64,000 nt of DNA from Lysobacterales bacterium (GCA_022844135.1 JALHMG010000018.1:1-64000); one strand, 5' to 3'; positions 46,901 to 53,878 are shown, numbered from the stretch's first letter. Notes: generated by a model not told the origin, from the sequence alone. Made by a program: numbers and translations.

Positions 46901-47848
46901 ATGCCCGAGCCGCTAATGGATCGTTACCCCGAACCCTTTCCACCGCCGTGGGCCGACGCCTGGGGCGATGATCAATATGGGCTTTGGGCCGAATTCGAGA
47001 TCAATGAGGTGCGGCAGCGCATGCGCTGGATTGAGCCGGGTGAGTTTTGGATGGGCTCGCCAGACGATGAGGCCGAGCGCATCTCCGCGCGCGAGGGTCC
47101 GCGTCATTGGGTGCAGATCAGCCAAGGCTTTTGGCTGGCCGACACTGCGTGCACCCAAGCTTTGTGGCGGGCGGTGATGGACCAGAACCCCAGCCATTTC
47201 GAGGGCGATGAGCTACGGCCCGTGGATAGTGTCAGTTGGCTGGACGCTCAAAAGATGTTCAAGCAGATGGCGGAACTGGGTTTACCGGGTGCGGATTTGC
47301 CCACGGAGGCACAGTGGGAATACGCGTGCCGTGCGGGCACGCAGACGCCGTTTCATTTTGGCGCGCAGATTGATCCCGGCAAGGTGAATTACGACGGCAA
47401 TTTTCCCTATGCCGGCGGTGAAAAGGGCGAGTTTCGCGGCCGCACGGTGCCGGTGAAATCGCTGCCCGCGAACGACTGGGGCCTGTATCAAATGCATGGC
47501 AATGTTTGGGAGTGGTGCAAGGATGGTTTGCGCGATTACGCCCAGCGTGCGGTGACGGACCCGGAGGGGCCGCAAGGCAAGGATACGCAGCGTGCGCTGC
47601 GCGGCGGCTCTTGGGGCGGCTACGCCAGGTTCTTGCGCGCCGCCTATCGCGGCGCGGGCTCGCCCGAGCGCCGGGTCAACTTCTGGGGCTTGCGTCTTGT
47701 CCTGAGGTCCACGAGCCCAGACCAGACCAGCGTGGCGGCGGAGCCGCCATTGAAGACGCCTGCGGAGCAGGCGCTTGAGGCTGGCGCCGCCGGAGGCGGC
47801 GTTGTACCGGCGGGACGCCCGGCCGGCAAGAAGCCGGGCGGGCGTTGA
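46901..47848 (+). CDS. FGE/CLec-domain protein with hypervariable block, stand-alone copy
   Basis: The 315-residue protein is essentially an FGE domain. It has a short N-terminal segment with RYPEPFPPPWADAWGDDQYG, a style I recall from DGR-diversified FGE proteins, then FRW-like RMRWIEPGEFWMGSP, GFWLADTACTQALW, LPTEAQWEYACRAG, MHGNVWEWCKDG, and RALRGGSW followed by the variable residues 239-261. From about 47160 onward the DNA is nearly identical to the FGE part of the 959-residue gene. Upstream differences are mostly third-position, while within 47615-47683 they are never third-position. Cysteines of catalytic FGEs are absent there. I prefer ATG 46901 or 46916; the frame opens at 46829 inside the repeat. 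It probably arose by duplication of the first FGE module. Confidence 0.85.
   Translation: MPEPLMDRYPEPFPPPWADAWGDDQYGLWAEFEINEVRQRMRWIEPGEFWMGSPDDEAERISAREGPRHWVQISQGFWLADTACTQALWRAVMDQNPSHFEGDELRPVDSVSWLDAQKMFKQMAELGLPGADLPTEAQWEYACRAGTQTPFHFGAQIDPGKVNYDGNFPYAGGEKGEFRGRTVPVKSLPANDWGLYQMHGNVWEWCKDGLRDYAQRAVTDPEGPQGKDTQRALRGGSWGGYARFLRAAYRGAGSPERRVNFWGLRLVLRSTSPDQTSVAAEPPLKTPAEQALEAGAAGGGVVPAGRPAGKKPGGR
47615..47683 (+). other. Variable-repeat-like block 2 (candidate DGR VR)
   Basis: This is the counterpart of 46352-46420. The twelve differing codons are CTC/GGC, AGC/GGC, GAC/TAC, GGG/AGG, GAC/TTC, AGC/GGC, TAC/GGC, TTG/TCG, GGC/CGC, AGC/GTC, GGC/AAC and TAC/TTC (copy 1/copy 2). A template with A at each changed base, mostly AAC codons, explains both alleles. 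Every difference changes the amino acid. Confidence 0.8.
47734..47822 (+). repeat. Array of GGA-loop hairpins, copy 2
   Basis: The second FGE gene carries the same array: 47734-47748 (GGCGGC/GCCGCC), 47757-47773 (CGCCTGC/GCAGGCG), 47785-47801 (CGCCGCC/GGCGGCG, perfect here) and an imperfect stem around 47807-47822 (GGCG/CGCC core). The third stem differs from copy 1 by a change that restores a Watson-Crick pair, while the fourth has decayed. Confidence 0.7.
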
Positions 47849-47958
47849 TCAGCTTGCATTTGCGTGCCATCCCGGCACTCGATGGCAGCGCTGCATCGGA
47901 TGTGCTGAATCGTCGCCAAGTCACGGCTTGTTGGCGAATCGAGGCGCGGGCAAACTAA
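47845..47958 (+). pseudogene. Truncated DGR-accessory-like ORF, copy 2
   Basis: Beginning at a TTG that overlaps the FGE stop (TTGA), 37 codons encode SLHLRAIPALDGSAASDVLN and then an unrelated tail to a TAA. The first ~20 residues clearly match the start of the ORF at 46588, in the same position relative to the FGE gene. Homology is lost after LNR, so this is a second decayed copy of the same downstream gene. Confidence 0.6.
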
Positions 47959-47991
47959 CTTTTCTAAACTAAGTCCGTAGAGATGATCGCC

Positions 47992-48204
47992 ATGGACGTG
48001 ATCAATATCCACGACGCCAAAACGCAGCTTTCGAAGTTGGTGGAGCTGGCCGCCACTGTGCGGGAGTTCATCATCGCCAAAGCGGGTAAACCGATGGTGC
48101 GAGTGGTGCCGTACCACATTGAGGCGTTGCATCATTTGGGCGGCTTAAAGGGGCAGGCCGTCTTGGATTTGGACCTCAAGGCGGACTTTAGCGACGAGAT
48201 TTAA
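47992..48204 (+). CDS. Phd/YefM-family antitoxin, apparently orphan
   Basis: The 70-residue protein matches Phd/YefM antitoxins, which bind DNA and neutralise a partner toxin: VINIHDAKTQLSKLVELAA, EFIIAKAGKPMVRVVPY, then the LGGLKGQ and DFSDEI pattern seen in antitoxins paired with PIN toxins. The length is complete. ATG 47992 begins the family homology; ATG 47983 is also in frame. A toxin would be expected immediately downstream, but the next 60 bases hold no open frame before the convergent glycosyltransferase. The toxin has been lost or never arrived. Confidence 0.75.
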   Translation: MDVINIHDAKTQLSKLVELAATVREFIIAKAGKPMVRVVPYHIEALHHLGGLKGQAVLDLDLKADFSDEI

Positions 48205-48265
48205 GCGATGTTTTCAGGATCAGGCCGCGAAGCGACCTAGGACTAATTCCCGCGAATGTCTTGCC

Positions 48266-49429
48266 TCAGCGCAAATGCTCCTGAAGCCGCTCGGCGACGG
48301 TTGACCAATCGAACTGCGGGTCTCGCACGTGCGCCAATGCAGCGGCGCTGGCGGTGGTCCAATGCGGCTCGTGGTGCAGTTGCGTGAGCGCGGTAGCGAT
48401 GTCGTTGGGCTGCACCTCCACCATCCGCAGCGGCGAGATTGGTGTGCGTATGGGTCTTGCTGGCAGGCAATGCGCGTTCGTGCCCCACAGCTCGATCAGC
48501 GCGGCCTGTCCCGGCACGATTTGCGGCGCGCCGGTGGCGGCGTGTTCGAAGCTCACCAGGCCAAAACCTTCACCGTGCGCGGTGTTAATGCCAACACTGC
48601 ACGCGTTGTAGAGCGCGTTGAGATCGATGTCGCTGAGTGGCCCTGGGGTTTTCGGCCAGAACAGTACGCGATTTTGAATGCCGAGCGCGGCGGCCTGCTG
48701 GCGCAATGCATCGATGGCCGGTGTGTGTTCGATCGCGTGATGCAGGCACAGGTACGCGTCTGCGTGTGCCCTGGCAAAAGGCGCGAAACCGGCCAAGGTG
48801 AGATCGATGCGTTTGCGCGGATCGGGACGGGCGGCGTTGAGGATTACGAAGGCCGGTGCGTCGAGGCCAAATAGCGTTTGTGCCTGGCGTTTCTTCTCCT
48901 CAAGCGTGAGCGCGGTTGGTCGAAATCTCGAGCGATCGACGCCGTGCCCCGCAACGGCCACGGGCAGATCAAGATGCGCCTCGCGCGCAACCGCGCGCAC
49001 GTTGTCGGCGGCCGATTCGGTGTACGTGACCAGCGTGCTGAACGCGACCAGCGCTTCGATCCAGCGCGGGTCGTCGAGGATGCCGTCGATGGGCGCATAA
49101 CCCACCATCGGCACCGCGCCGCGCAGCGGGCCGAGCGTGTGCGTGTAGTGTTTGAGATACCAAAGATCGTTGAGCGCGAGCACCGCATCAGGCGCGAGTT
49201 CCTCCCAGGCAGCGGCGGCAGCATAAGCGCCAACCAGATCGCCACCGCGAAGGTTCGTAGGCAGAACTTTGACGCCCGGCATGGGTTCGAAGACATCGCC
49301 CTTGAAGCCGACGCCGTACCACGTGATGCGGAATTCTTGCGCCAGATATGGCAGCAGCGATTCCAGCACGCGCGTAAAGCCCGTGCCGGGTTTGTACCAG
49401 CCAAGCAGCAGCAGGTGGCGTTTCGTCAC
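48266..49429 (-). CDS. Glycosyltransferase family 4 (group 1) protein
   Basis: The 387-residue product has the GT-B fold: N-terminal LLLLGWYKPGTGFTRVLESL, a central GHGVDRSRFRP, VILNAARPDPRKRIDLTLAGF (start of the nucleotide-sugar-binding domain), and the retaining GT4 motif GEGFGLVSFEHAATGAPQIV with its EX7E glutamates. It would transfer a sugar from a nucleotide donor to an unknown acceptor. The start at GTG 49429 is chosen because the family begins there; the frame extends to 49519 through low-quality sequence. It stands alone; the nearest polysaccharide genes are 27 kb away. Confidence 0.85.
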   Translation of the reverse strand: MTKRHLLLLGWYKPGTGFTRVLESLLPYLAQEFRITWYGVGFKGDVFEPMPGVKVLPTNLRGGDLVGAYAAAAAWEELAPDAVLALNDLWYLKHYTHTLGPLRGAVPMVGYAPIDGILDDPRWIEALVAFSTLVTYTESAADNVRAVAREAHLDLPVAVAGHGVDRSRFRPTALTLEEKKRQAQTLFGLDAPAFVILNAARPDPRKRIDLTLAGFAPFARAHADAYLCLHHAIEHTPAIDALRQQAAALGIQNRVLFWPKTPGPLSDIDLNALYNACSVGINTAHGEGFGLVSFEHAATGAPQIVPGQAALIELWGTNAHCLPARPIRTPISPLRMVEVQPNDIATALTQLHHEPHWTTASAAALAHVRDPQFDWSTVAERLQEHLR

Positions 49430-49516
49430 GCTATCGAGTCTTCGGGTATGGGTTGTTGCCCTGAAAGGGAGGCAGCTCGGTTTGATGCAACGATCCCGGT
49501 CCGCCACTTTCGCGTT

Positions 49517-49600
49517 CACACGAAGACCGAAACCACGAAGAGGTCAGGATTCCCTTATGCGAGGAGACTTCGTGTCTTGATGTCTTCGCGGCTTCGTGTG
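49517..49600. repeat. CTTCGTG-rich interrupted inverted repeat
   Basis: The left arm (49517-49541) contains CACACGAAGACC and AACCACGAAGA, and the right arm (49567-49600) contains CTTCGTGTCTTG and CGGCTTCGTGTG. The arms are complementary in several blocks of the CTTCGTG word. Such tracts occur between genes in several bacterial groups and look like decayed small repeats. The whole gap 49430-49654 holds no gene. Confidence 0.5.
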
Positions 49601-49617
49601 GGCTGGCTTCGGGCACA

Positions 49618-49641
49618 GCCAGCGCCGCAAGCGGCGCTGGC
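49618..49641. terminator. Perfect 11-bp-stem hairpin downstream of the 178-residue gene
   Basis: GCCAGCGCCGC-AA-GCGGCGCTGGC forms a very stable hairpin 14 bases past the stop at 49655 on the minus strand. There is no T-run, so rho-independent termination is only possible; it may be an extra REP-like element. Confidence 0.4.
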
Positions 49642-49654
49642 GGCGCGCTGCGCA

Positions 49655-50191
49655 TCAGCTCCCCAACTGCACCGGCGTGTAAATCACGCCACCGTTGGGC
49701 TGTTTTACCGGATCGAGCAGCAGGGTTTGGATGCACTGGATGCCGGTGTCGCTGCTGGCGTCCATCGCTTCGAAACCAGGATTGCTGTCGCCATAGGTGG
49801 TGACGAAGGAATACGCGAAACCGCCCAGGGTGCCGCAACCGAACTGATTACCCAACTGCTCGATGGCGAGCAAGCCAACACCTGCCCCGTTTTCCTGCAG
49901 GAAGCTCGTCAGCGAGCCCTGTGGTTGATTGTCGAAGGTGACGCCAAGCGTGGTCACAATCAAGATGTCGCCGGGGCTTGCCGCCAGGGCTGGCGCCTGG
50001 TTGCCAGAAGCCTGAAACACATTAGCGACTACTTTGAGCGTTGCCGAGTCGAGCACCAGAAACCAATAGCCTTGCAGGCCTGGGTTCGTCGTCTGTTGGT
50101 TATAAGTGTTGGTTCCCACCGCGATGTTCGAAAACGGATAGCTGGACGTGGGCATGTATGAAAACAGCGAAAGCGGTACAGGTGAGGCCAT
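49655..50191 (-). CDS. Hypothetical protein, paralogue of the next gene
   Basis: The 178-residue protein has no recognised family. It shares with the 176-residue protein encoded upstream a core TFDNQPQGSLTSFLQENGAG, LLAIEQLGNQFGCGTLGGF, FVTTYGDSNPGFEA and a C-terminal QPNGGVIYTPVQL. It has no signal peptide; it starts MASPVPLSLFSYMPTSSYP after a GGAGA. A conserved single cysteine sits in the GCG motif, a second in the variable C-terminal part. The neighbours are tail-collar proteins and a giant adhesin, so a surface or particle role is conceivable. I do not assign a function. Confidence 0.7.
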   Translation of the reverse strand: MASPVPLSLFSYMPTSSYPFSNIAVGTNTYNQQTTNPGLQGYWFLVLDSATLKVVANVFQASGNQAPALAASPGDILIVTTLGVTFDNQPQGSLTSFLQENGAGVGLLAIEQLGNQFGCGTLGGFAYSFVTTYGDSNPGFEAMDASSDTGIQCIQTLLLDPVKQPNGGVIYTPVQLGS

Positions 50192-50296
50192 TGCAGTTCT
50201 CCAAGGTTGGTCAAAGCTGTGGCGCTGCAATCAACGGTATGGACGCGCTCTGCGCGCCCGGCACCGCAACGGATGCGGGATCTGCTGATCCGGTCG

Positions 50297-50827
50297 TCAG
50301 GCCAGCGCGATCGGTGTGTACATCACGCCGCCATTGGGCTGATTGACAGCCAGCAATGACAATGTCTGGATGGCAGTGTAGCCGGGTTGTACTTCGGTGT
50401 TGCATGCCTCGAAGCCCGGATTGGGGTCGTTGAGCGTGGTGACGAAGGTGTACGTGAACCCGCCCAGCGAGCCGCAGCCGATCTGCGTGGCCAACTGCTC
50501 GATAGCCAGCAGGCTCGTGCTTGCGCCATTGGCCATCAGGAAATTAAAGAGCGCGCCTTGCGGCTGGTTGTCGAAGGTGACACCGAGCGTTACGACCGCA
50601 AGCAGATACCCCGGGCCGCTGACACCAAAGTTCGGCACTGTGCTGCCGCTCTGCTCAACCGCGTTGAACACAACGTTGAGATTCGAGGCGTCCAGCACAA
50701 CGTACCAATAGCCTTGTTGATAGTTCGATAACTGTTGCGTCAATCGGTTGGTGCCGACTGCAATGATTCCAGCCGCATATTGTGCGGGTCTTGTACCCAT
50801 GACACTGATCGGAACGGTGTTCGCCAC
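50297..50827 (-). CDS. Hypothetical protein, paralogue of the preceding gene
   Basis: GTG at 50827 is preceded by a perfect AAGGAGG. The 176-residue product has TFDNQPQGALFNFLMANGAS, LLAIEQLATQIGCGSLGGF, FVTTLNDPNPGFEA and QPNGGVMYTPIAL, matching the 178-residue protein in the same order. Neither carries a signal peptide. The tandem pair must come from duplication. A strong ribosome site suggests abundant expression. Function unknown. Confidence 0.72.
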   Translation of the reverse strand: MANTVPISVMGTRPAQYAAGIIAVGTNRLTQQLSNYQQGYWYVVLDASNLNVVFNAVEQSGSTVPNFGVSGPGYLLAVVTLGVTFDNQPQGALFNFLMANGASTSLLAIEQLATQIGCGSLGGFTYTFVTTLNDPNPGFEACNTEVQPGYTAIQTLSLLAVNQPNGGVMYTPIALA

Positions 50828-50908
50828 GGCAACCTCCTTCGCGTTGTGTTATCGAAGTCTACAACTGCGAAATTGCGCTAACATGATTTTTTTCAGGAGG
50901 GACAGGGC

Positions 50909-51202
50909 ATGGGTGAGTTGCTGACGACGCTGCGGTTAGAGGACTTCAGCGCGCTGGTTGGGCGCACCATCGATGTGCAAATCGATGATCGTTTTGTCGC
51001 TTCGCAAGTTTTGGCCGCGCGCAAGGTGGGCGGTAGTTCGTTGCGTGAGGGCGGTGGATTCGCTGTCGATTTGCGGCTGCCGCTGCACACGCCTCGCCAA
51101 GGCGTTCTGCTGACGCGATTGCCGCAGGGTGAGGTGGGCATTTTCATGTCGCCGCGTAAAGTTGTCGGCGGGGAAGTCGAATACGAGGCAGTTTTCAACT
51201 GA
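50909..51202 (+). CDS. DUF6916-like small protein
   Basis: The 97-residue protein is preceded by CAGGAGGGACAGGGC, a strong ribosome site. It begins LTTLRLEDFSALVGRTIDVQ and is a small beta-rich domain (GGGFAVDLRLPLHTPRQGVL, GEVGIFMSPRKVVGG). I recall short proteins of this sort (DUF6916) encoded beside microcystin-dependent, tail-collar-type genes, which fits here. It is transcribed opposite to the rest of the cluster. Function unknown. Confidence 0.72.
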   Translation: MGELLTTLRLEDFSALVGRTIDVQIDDRFVASQVLAARKVGGSSLREGGGFAVDLRLPLHTPRQGVLLTRLPQGEVGIFMSPRKVVGGEVEYEAVFN

Positions 51203-51226
51203 TCCAGCACTCGCTGCGGTTGAACC

Positions 51227-51436
51227 TCAAGCGCTCGCTTCGCCGCGATGCGTTTTGCGGAAGATCGAAATAGAGCGTCTGCCGCGACCGGTGCCAACGC
51301 CGAGTTCCAGCACGCGACAGCTGCCCGCAGGCCGTGCGACTTCGCTGAGGCAGCCTGGGTCTAATAGTGGATAGAGCTGGTCGTAGATCGACGCGTTGCT
51401 GTCGCCATAACAGCAATCAGGCAGGCGCTCGGACAT
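51227..51436 (-). pseudogene. Broken class I SAM-methyltransferase fragment
   Basis: ATG 51436 overlaps the end of the GNAT gene by 20 bases. The first ~50 residues read like the start of a class I methyltransferase, with IYDQLYPLLDPGCL and motif I RVLELGVGTGRG. After GTGRG the sequence changes to a basic, unrelated tail and stops at 51227. The catalytic part is missing. The fragment is therefore the 5' end of a once-coupled gene cut off by a deletion; the convergent DUF6916 gene lies beyond the break. Confidence 0.6.
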
Positions 51437-51947
51437 TCGCCGCTCGCACCAGGAACTGATAAACGCCGCGGTCTTCCGAATGCTCAAAACCTAACCGCAG
51501 ATACCACGCCATCGCTGGATTGTTCGACTCGACGTGTAGCGAGATGCCGGCGCCAGAGCTTTCGGATTCGTCGATCAGTTCGGCCAACATCGCCCGACCG
51601 AATCCGCGTCCGCGACAGGACCGCAGCAGCGCGATATCCATCAGGCGAATGTCGCTGGCCGAACGAAATATGTAGACACGTCCAATGGCTTGCCCATCGA
51701 AAGCCACGAGCAAGCGGTCGGCGCCAACGTAGTTCGTCGAATAGTAGCTGTGCTGCTGATTGAACTGCTGCTGCAAGAAGGCCAGCTTGGCTTCCTCCGG
51801 CCATTGAACCGGCGCCAGTTCTTCATGCCGCATGTCTGCATAGAGGGCGGCCAAAAAAGGCAGGTCGCCATCGTCGATTGGCCGAAACGATAGCCCGTGA
51901 GGGCGCGCGGGATGGGCTGGAGTGAGGAAAGCGCGCGATTGCGTCAT
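51417..51947 (-). CDS. GNAT-family N-acetyltransferase
   Basis: GNAT enzymes transfer acetyl groups from acetyl-CoA to amines. The 176-residue protein has the family layout: an N-terminal strand FRPIDDGDLPFLAALY, the YNQ-like middle, LMDIALLRSCRGRGFGRAML (motif A, with the R/Q-x-x-G-x-G/A CoA loop as RGRGFG), and a C-terminal MAWYLRLGFEHSEDRGVYQF. The substrate is unknown. Its start overlaps the end of the preceding gene by 4 bases, which suggests a common transcript. Confidence 0.88.
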   Translation of the reverse strand: MTQSRAFLTPAHPARPHGLSFRPIDDGDLPFLAALYADMRHEELAPVQWPEEAKLAFLQQQFNQQHSYYSTNYVGADRLLVAFDGQAIGRVYIFRSASDIRLMDIALLRSCRGRGFGRAMLAELIDESESSGAGISLHVESNNPAMAWYLRLGFEHSEDRGVYQFLVRAANVRAPA

Positions 51948-52540
51948 GTGGTCTCGATCAGCAGTGCGTCGAAGTCGCGTGGTGAGCCATCGGCCAAACG
52001 CAAGTCCCGCTCGCCTGGGAAGTAACGCAAGTCCATCAACTGCGGCGGACGACCAGAGCTGGAACGGGCGCTGGCGAGTACGACCAAACTGCCGCCGGGC
52101 ACCTGTTCAGACCACGCGCTTCGGTTCGATGCTGATTTTTCTCCAAGACCGCGGACAGAACTGACGGCAACATGCGCACGTGCGCCCAATGGGAATTGCA
52201 TTTTGACGGGATTGCCCGTCATGCATTGATGCGCCGATCTGGAGAGATGCCACGCCATAATCACGCGTGTGATGCCGCCACTATCTGGCAGCGACAAATC
52301 GACGCTCCAGGTTTTCAGGCGGTTGTCTGACGGTGTCTCGTCCGGCCAGAACTTGCGGATGTGAATCGCGGAAATCGGAGCGTTGGCCTGCGTCCGGACC
52401 TCAATCGGAATGAATGCGGAAGACTCTTGAAACGTCGGCGCAGCGCTGATCGTTCTCGTAGAGAAGGTTGCGCCTGCCGGTCGGCTCAAGCCGGCAAAGG
52501 CAATGGCCCCACCAGCCCCGATCACGCTGCGACGGTTCAT
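51944..52540 (-). CDS. Hypothetical exported protein with Tat-like signal
   Basis: I start this gene at the ATG 52540, which follows GAGG. The 198-residue product begins MNRRSVIGAGGAIAFAGLSR, a twin-arginine-like signal. The mature part is beta-rich (FIPIEVRTQANAPISAIHIR, WSVDLSLPDSGGITRVIMAW, CMTGNPVKMQFPLGARAHVA). The pattern has features of secreted sulfur-carrier or thiosulfate-oxidation-type beta sandwiches (SoxY/SoxZ), but I cannot confirm this. The longer frame from 52651 adds an unlikely basic N-terminus. Confidence 0.6.
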   Translation of the reverse strand: MNRRSVIGAGGAIAFAGLSRPAGATFSTRTISAAPTFQESSAFIPIEVRTQANAPISAIHIRKFWPDETPSDNRLKTWSVDLSLPDSGGITRVIMAWHLSRSAHQCMTGNPVKMQFPLGARAHVAVSSVRGLGEKSASNRSAWSEQVPGGSLVVLASARSSSGRPPQLMDLRYFPGERDLRLADGSPRDFDALLIETT

Positions 52541-52705
52541 ATCAGACCTCAGACGGGCGGCAGGATTGCGCGCTCGGAGACTGGCGGTAGTTCGCATGCG
52601 GGTCAATATCTGCGAAGTACCTAATTGAAACCTCACGTTGGTGCGAATCATCGGCGGCGTGTCGAAACTTTATCGCTCGGGTTCCGATGGCTCTGAACGA
52701 TTGCC

Positions 52706-53332
52706 TCAGAGCCTGCCGGCGAGCGCCTCGCGGTAGTCGATGGGCCAGAAACCCTGCCAGCTCGACCATGGTCGATGGTGTTCCAGGAGCCGTGCCACGT
52801 CGTCATCGACACTGTCCCCGTCCGGGTCTGGCCAGATGTCGTGCCATACGGTGTCGAACAGCAGGTTGGCCGTGGGTCGCCAGTGATACGCGTCACCATG
52901 AACGATCGCGACCCGGTCGCCGAACTGTTGTTGCAGGTGCGGCGCCACGAGTTGGATCACGTCTGCCGATTGCTCGATCACGGTGATGGTGCCGACCGGG
53001 GCCAGGGAAGGCTGAGCCAAGATCGCCTCAACCACCATTCCTAAGCCCAGGCCGGTGATAAGCACATTGCCGCCGACCTGGCGCGCCCGCTCGATGGCCC
53101 GTCGCTGCGTCCACCATTCGTCGTACAAATCGGTCATGAAAGTGACGCCACCATGGCGCAGCTCGGTGTATTCGCCGGGGCGGAAACGAAACGCGTCCGG
53201 GCGGGAGTCGACCACGCTCGTGGCTGCCCGTTCCGGCAGCCTGAGCTTGGTCAACGTCCAGTTTCCGCTGCGCCCGGCCGGAAGCGAACTCGGCCGATAG
53301 GGCGGAAGGGCAAAAGCCGAGTTCGGGTCCAT
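52706..53332 (-). CDS. Spermidine-synthase-like / SAM-binding protein
   Basis: The 208-residue protein contains a Rossmann nucleotide-binding motif VLITGLGLGMVVEAIL, then TVIEQSADVIQLV (acidic residue for the ribose) and IVHGDAYHW, with FDTVWHDIWPD as a likely active-site region. This is the layout of spermidine synthase and related class I methyltransferases, but it is shorter than spermidine synthases (~290) and the polyamine pocket is not evident. I therefore call only the fold. It sits next to the tail-collar genes on the same strand, 18 bases before the first of them. Confidence 0.72.
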   Translation of the reverse strand: MDPNSAFALPPYRPSSLPAGRSGNWTLTKLRLPERAATSVVDSRPDAFRFRPGEYTELRHGGVTFMTDLYDEWWTQRRAIERARQVGGNVLITGLGLGMVVEAILAQPSLAPVGTITVIEQSADVIQLVAPHLQQQFGDRVAIVHGDAYHWRPTANLLFDTVWHDIWPDPDGDSVDDDVARLLEHHRPWSSWQGFWPIDYREALAGRL

Positions 53333-53350
53333 CTGATCAGAGGCTTCCTG

Positions 53351-53878
53351 TCACGTACGAGGCGGAAATACGCCCTGGAGAGCGATGCAGAAGTAAAAGG
53401 TGAGATAGGGTTGCATGTTGTTGTGCGGCTGATCGCCCCCGGACGGCGCCAATGCGTTCTGGTCCATCATCTGCAATGGCGTAGTTGCGGTCGTGTAGAG
53501 GTTGTTGCCGCGACCAAATGGACGCGCCGCCAATTGTCCCGCAGGCGCATTGGTTGTCGCGCTATCGTTATTCGGACGCAATGCGTGCGAATGCGACGGA
53601 ATTTCGCTCTCGAGCAAGGTAACTGTCTCGCTGCCGCCCATTTCGCCCAGAAAGTGCAACGAAAGTCCGGGCCCTTGACCGGGGTGCATTGGCGCATTTC
53701 CCTGCAGATTGGGCAGGGCGAAATTGCTCTTGCCGTTACCACCGTAAGTGGTGCCCAGCAACGAGAACAAAGCGGTGTTCTGCGACAGCGGCAAGAGCTG
53801 CCCGTCGCACCACGCCCAGCCTTTGGGCGGGAAATTGAATGGAAATATGCGGATTTCGGCAACAAAAGGATCAGCCAT
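53351..53878 (-). CDS. Tail-collar (microcystin-dependent-protein-like) protein 1
   Basis: This 175-residue protein is one of three tandem copies. It has the phage tail-collar fold: VAEIRIFPFNFPPKGWAWCD, GQLLPLSQNTALFSLLGTTY, GGNGKSNFALPNLQGNAP, a glycine-rich centre, IPSHSHAL, and the C-terminal QPHNNMQPYLTFYFCIALQG. The related bacterial Mdp proteins are surface or secreted; their role is not established. No other phage structural gene is nearby, so this is not a prophage tail. Start ATG 53878 begins the family sequence MADPFVAEI. Confidence 0.88.
   Translation of the reverse strand: MADPFVAEIRIFPFNFPPKGWAWCDGQLLPLSQNTALFSLLGTTYGGNGKSNFALPNLQGNAPMHPGQGPGLSLHFLGEMGGSETVTLLESEIPSHSHALRPNNDSATTNAPAGQLAARPFGRGNNLYTTATTPLQMMDQNALAPSGGDQPHNNMQPYLTFYFCIALQGVFPPRT

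Noticed and set aside
46471-47822. CRISPR-like repeats
   Set aside because: The hairpin arrays have different stem sequences, irregular spacing and lie in coding sequence; only the loop GGA is shared. They are not CRISPR repeats.
39655-48265. A DGR reverse transcriptase or template repeat within the island
   Set aside because: I looked for a frame with a Y-x-D-D catalytic motif and for an AAC-rich copy of the variable block and found neither in the window. The DGR claim therefore rests on the variable blocks and the accessory remnants.
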